The notes under the pieces were generated by a model. It ran no database searches and was not told where the DNA came from. It saw only the letters and a list, made by a program, of their open reading frames with translations. Source: 40CM-4-65-16 sp035279785 (GTDB lineage Bacteria > Chloroflexota > Dormibacteria > Dormibacterales > Dormibacteraceae). Taken from it: a stretch of 23,962 nucleotides of DNA. The translations under genes and the position numbers were made by a program. The number at the start of each line of letters is the position of its first letter. The first letter of the stretch is position 1. The stretch covers positions 1 through 23,962 of the forward strand of contig DATEHC010000159.1 of NCBI GenBank assembly GCA_035279785.1, given 5' to 3'. Below, in pieces: positions 23,191 to 23,962 of this stretch.

Positions 23191-23204
23191 GATAGTCCGG
23201 ACTA
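23191..23204. promoter_or_regulatory. Operator site 1 upstream of the sulfatase gene
   Basis: GATAGTCCGGACTA with perfect 12-bp palindromic core TAGTCCGGACTA (23193-23204). It is identical to the core of site 2 and exactly 42 bp from it. Confidence 0.65.
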
Positions 23205-23232
23205 ACAACGCTTTTCGCGTCGGAAAACCCGC

Positions 23233-23248
23233 GATAGTCCGGACTATC
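23233..23248. promoter_or_regulatory. Operator site 2 upstream of the sulfatase gene
   Basis: GATAGTCCGGACTATC, a perfect 16-bp palindrome ending 5 nt before the sulfatase ATG. It would overlap the -10 region or the transcript start, so binding should repress. The GTC/GAC half-site style resembles FadR/GntR-type operators; that family assignment is an inference. Confidence 0.7.
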
Positions 23249-23253
23249 GGCAG

Positions 23254-23962
23254 ATGACAAGCGCCACAACCGCCCAAGTCGTCGTCGTCATGACGACGCA
23301 CGACATCGGGCGCCACCTGCACTGCTACGGGCATAAGAGCGTGGCCAGCCCGAACCTCGACGCGCTCGCGGGCGAGGGCGTGCGCTTCGCCAACGCGTTC
23401 TGCACCGCGCCCCAGTGCAGCCCCAGCCGCGCGAGCCTGGCCACTGGCATGTATCCGCACAACAACGGGGTGATGGGCCTCGCGCACCGCAACTTCGACT
23501 GGACGCTGTCCGTGCCGCACGCCGCAGCGATCTTCGCCGCCCACGGTTTCGAGTCGCACCTCTTCGGCGGCCAGCACGTGACCCCAAAGCCCGAGCGCCT
23601 CGGCTTCACGCAGATGCACTCGATTGATGGGTTCGACGAGGTGCTGGCGCGCGCCGGCGGCAAGCGGCTCTACCTCGAGATCAACTTCGAGGAGACGCAC
23701 CGGCCGTATCCGCCCCCGGGCCCGCCTCCGCCGGGCCTGGAGATCCCCGGCTACCTCCCGGACATTCCCGAGTCGGTCGACGAGATGACCGCGGTCGAGC
23801 AGACGATCACCTCAATGGACGCCGCCGCGGGCGCGTTTCTCGACGCGCTCGACCGGGCGGGCCGCACCGATGATGCCTTCGTGGTGTTCACCACCGACCA
23901 CGGCCTGGCGATGCCGCGTGCGAAGTGCACGCTCTACGACCCCGGCATCGAGGTTGCGCTCA
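23254..23962 (+). CDS. Sulfatase, N-sulfoglucosamine sulfohydrolase-like, 3' end missing
   Basis: The frame is open from ATG 23254 to the window edge (236 residues visible of an expected 450-500). An in-frame stop at 23203 and no other start codon between fix the start; there is no Shine-Dalgarno. The type I sulfatase signature CSPSRASLATG (Cys55) predicts maturation of Cys55 to formylglycine by a sulfatase-modifying enzyme. Surrounding segments (HCYGHKSVASPNLDALAGEG, MYPHNNGVMGLAHRNFDW, FGGQHVTPKPERLGF) resemble the heparan N-sulfatase (SGSH) branch. The first metal-binding pair, normally Asp-Asp, reads His-Asp (THDIGRH, residues 15-21); TTDHG near 213-217 supplies the later metal ligands. 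There is no signal peptide, so it acts in the cytoplasm unless exported otherwise. It probably removes sulfate from an imported sugar. It is controlled by the two palindromic sites upstream. Confidence 0.88.
   Translation, partial: MTSATTAQVVVVMTTHDIGRHLHCYGHKSVASPNLDALAGEGVRFANAFCTAPQCSPSRASLATGMYPHNNGVMGLAHRNFDWTLSVPHAAAIFAAHGFESHLFGGQHVTPKPERLGFTQMHSIDGFDEVLARAGGKRLYLEINFEETHRPYPPPGPPPPGLEIPGYLPDIPESVDEMTAVEQTITSMDAAAGAFLDALDRAGRTDDAFVVFTTDHGLAMPRAKCTLYDPGIEVAL

Overview
The window is about 24 kb of high-GC bacterial DNA with dense coding, strong third-position GC bias, frequent GTG/TTG starts and several genes that lack a Shine-Dalgarno sequence. The gene content (secreted Asp-box propellers, debranching-enzyme paralogs, a carbohydrate ABC importer and a sulfatase) fits a free-living, probably soil, saprophyte. 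Chloroflexota/Candidatus Dormibacterota or Actinomycetota are the most natural guesses, but nothing here fixes the phylum.

Layout. (a) 1-1822, plus strand: the 3' part of a double-SIS sugar isomerase/deaminase-like enzyme, followed 3 nt later by a three-TM ion-channel-like protein. (b) 1815-2495, minus: a NarL/LuxR response regulator that overlaps the channel tail to tail. (c) 2604-9545: two large secreted proteins on the minus strand. One has 1333 aa (Asp-box propeller plus Ig-like and C-terminal Rossmann-like domains) and the other 651 aa (unknown family). Between them, on the plus strand, is a small membrane-anchored or secreted protein that ends in a strong terminator. Both secreted genes carry the same 44-bp element in the same orientation and at nearly the same distance upstream. 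(d) 9575-14960: a glycogen-debranching-type glycosidase and a GT4 glycosyltransferase (plus) converge with a second debranching-type paralog (minus). (e) 14960-19604, minus: the operon GH1 glycosidase, then a GAF-sensor/dehydrogenase fusion, then the second debranching paralog. The first two genes are joined by a GTGA stop/start overlap. (f) 19639-23175, plus: a divergent CUT1-type sugar ABC importer (lipoprotein binding protein and two permeases, no ATPase in the window) behind a near-consensus sigma-70 promoter. (g) 23191-23962: two copies of a palindromic operator spaced exactly 42 bp, then the 5' part of an SGSH-like sulfatase that runs off the window.

How it may work together (inference): the importer, GH1, sulfatase and debranching-type enzymes look like a glycan or oligosaccharide uptake and processing locus. 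The GAF-dehydrogenase fusion is the most unusual part. It keeps the Asp-His-Tyr-x-x-Lys and Gly-x-Ile-x-Asp-x-x-x-His landmarks of glucose-6-phosphate dehydrogenases, fused behind about 750 residues of GAF-type sensor sequence and translationally coupled to a glycosidase. It could be a ligand-gated sugar or sugar-phosphate oxidoreductase. No tRNA, rRNA, CRISPR array, insertion sequence or transposase was seen, and no gene-free stretch exceeds 300 bp.
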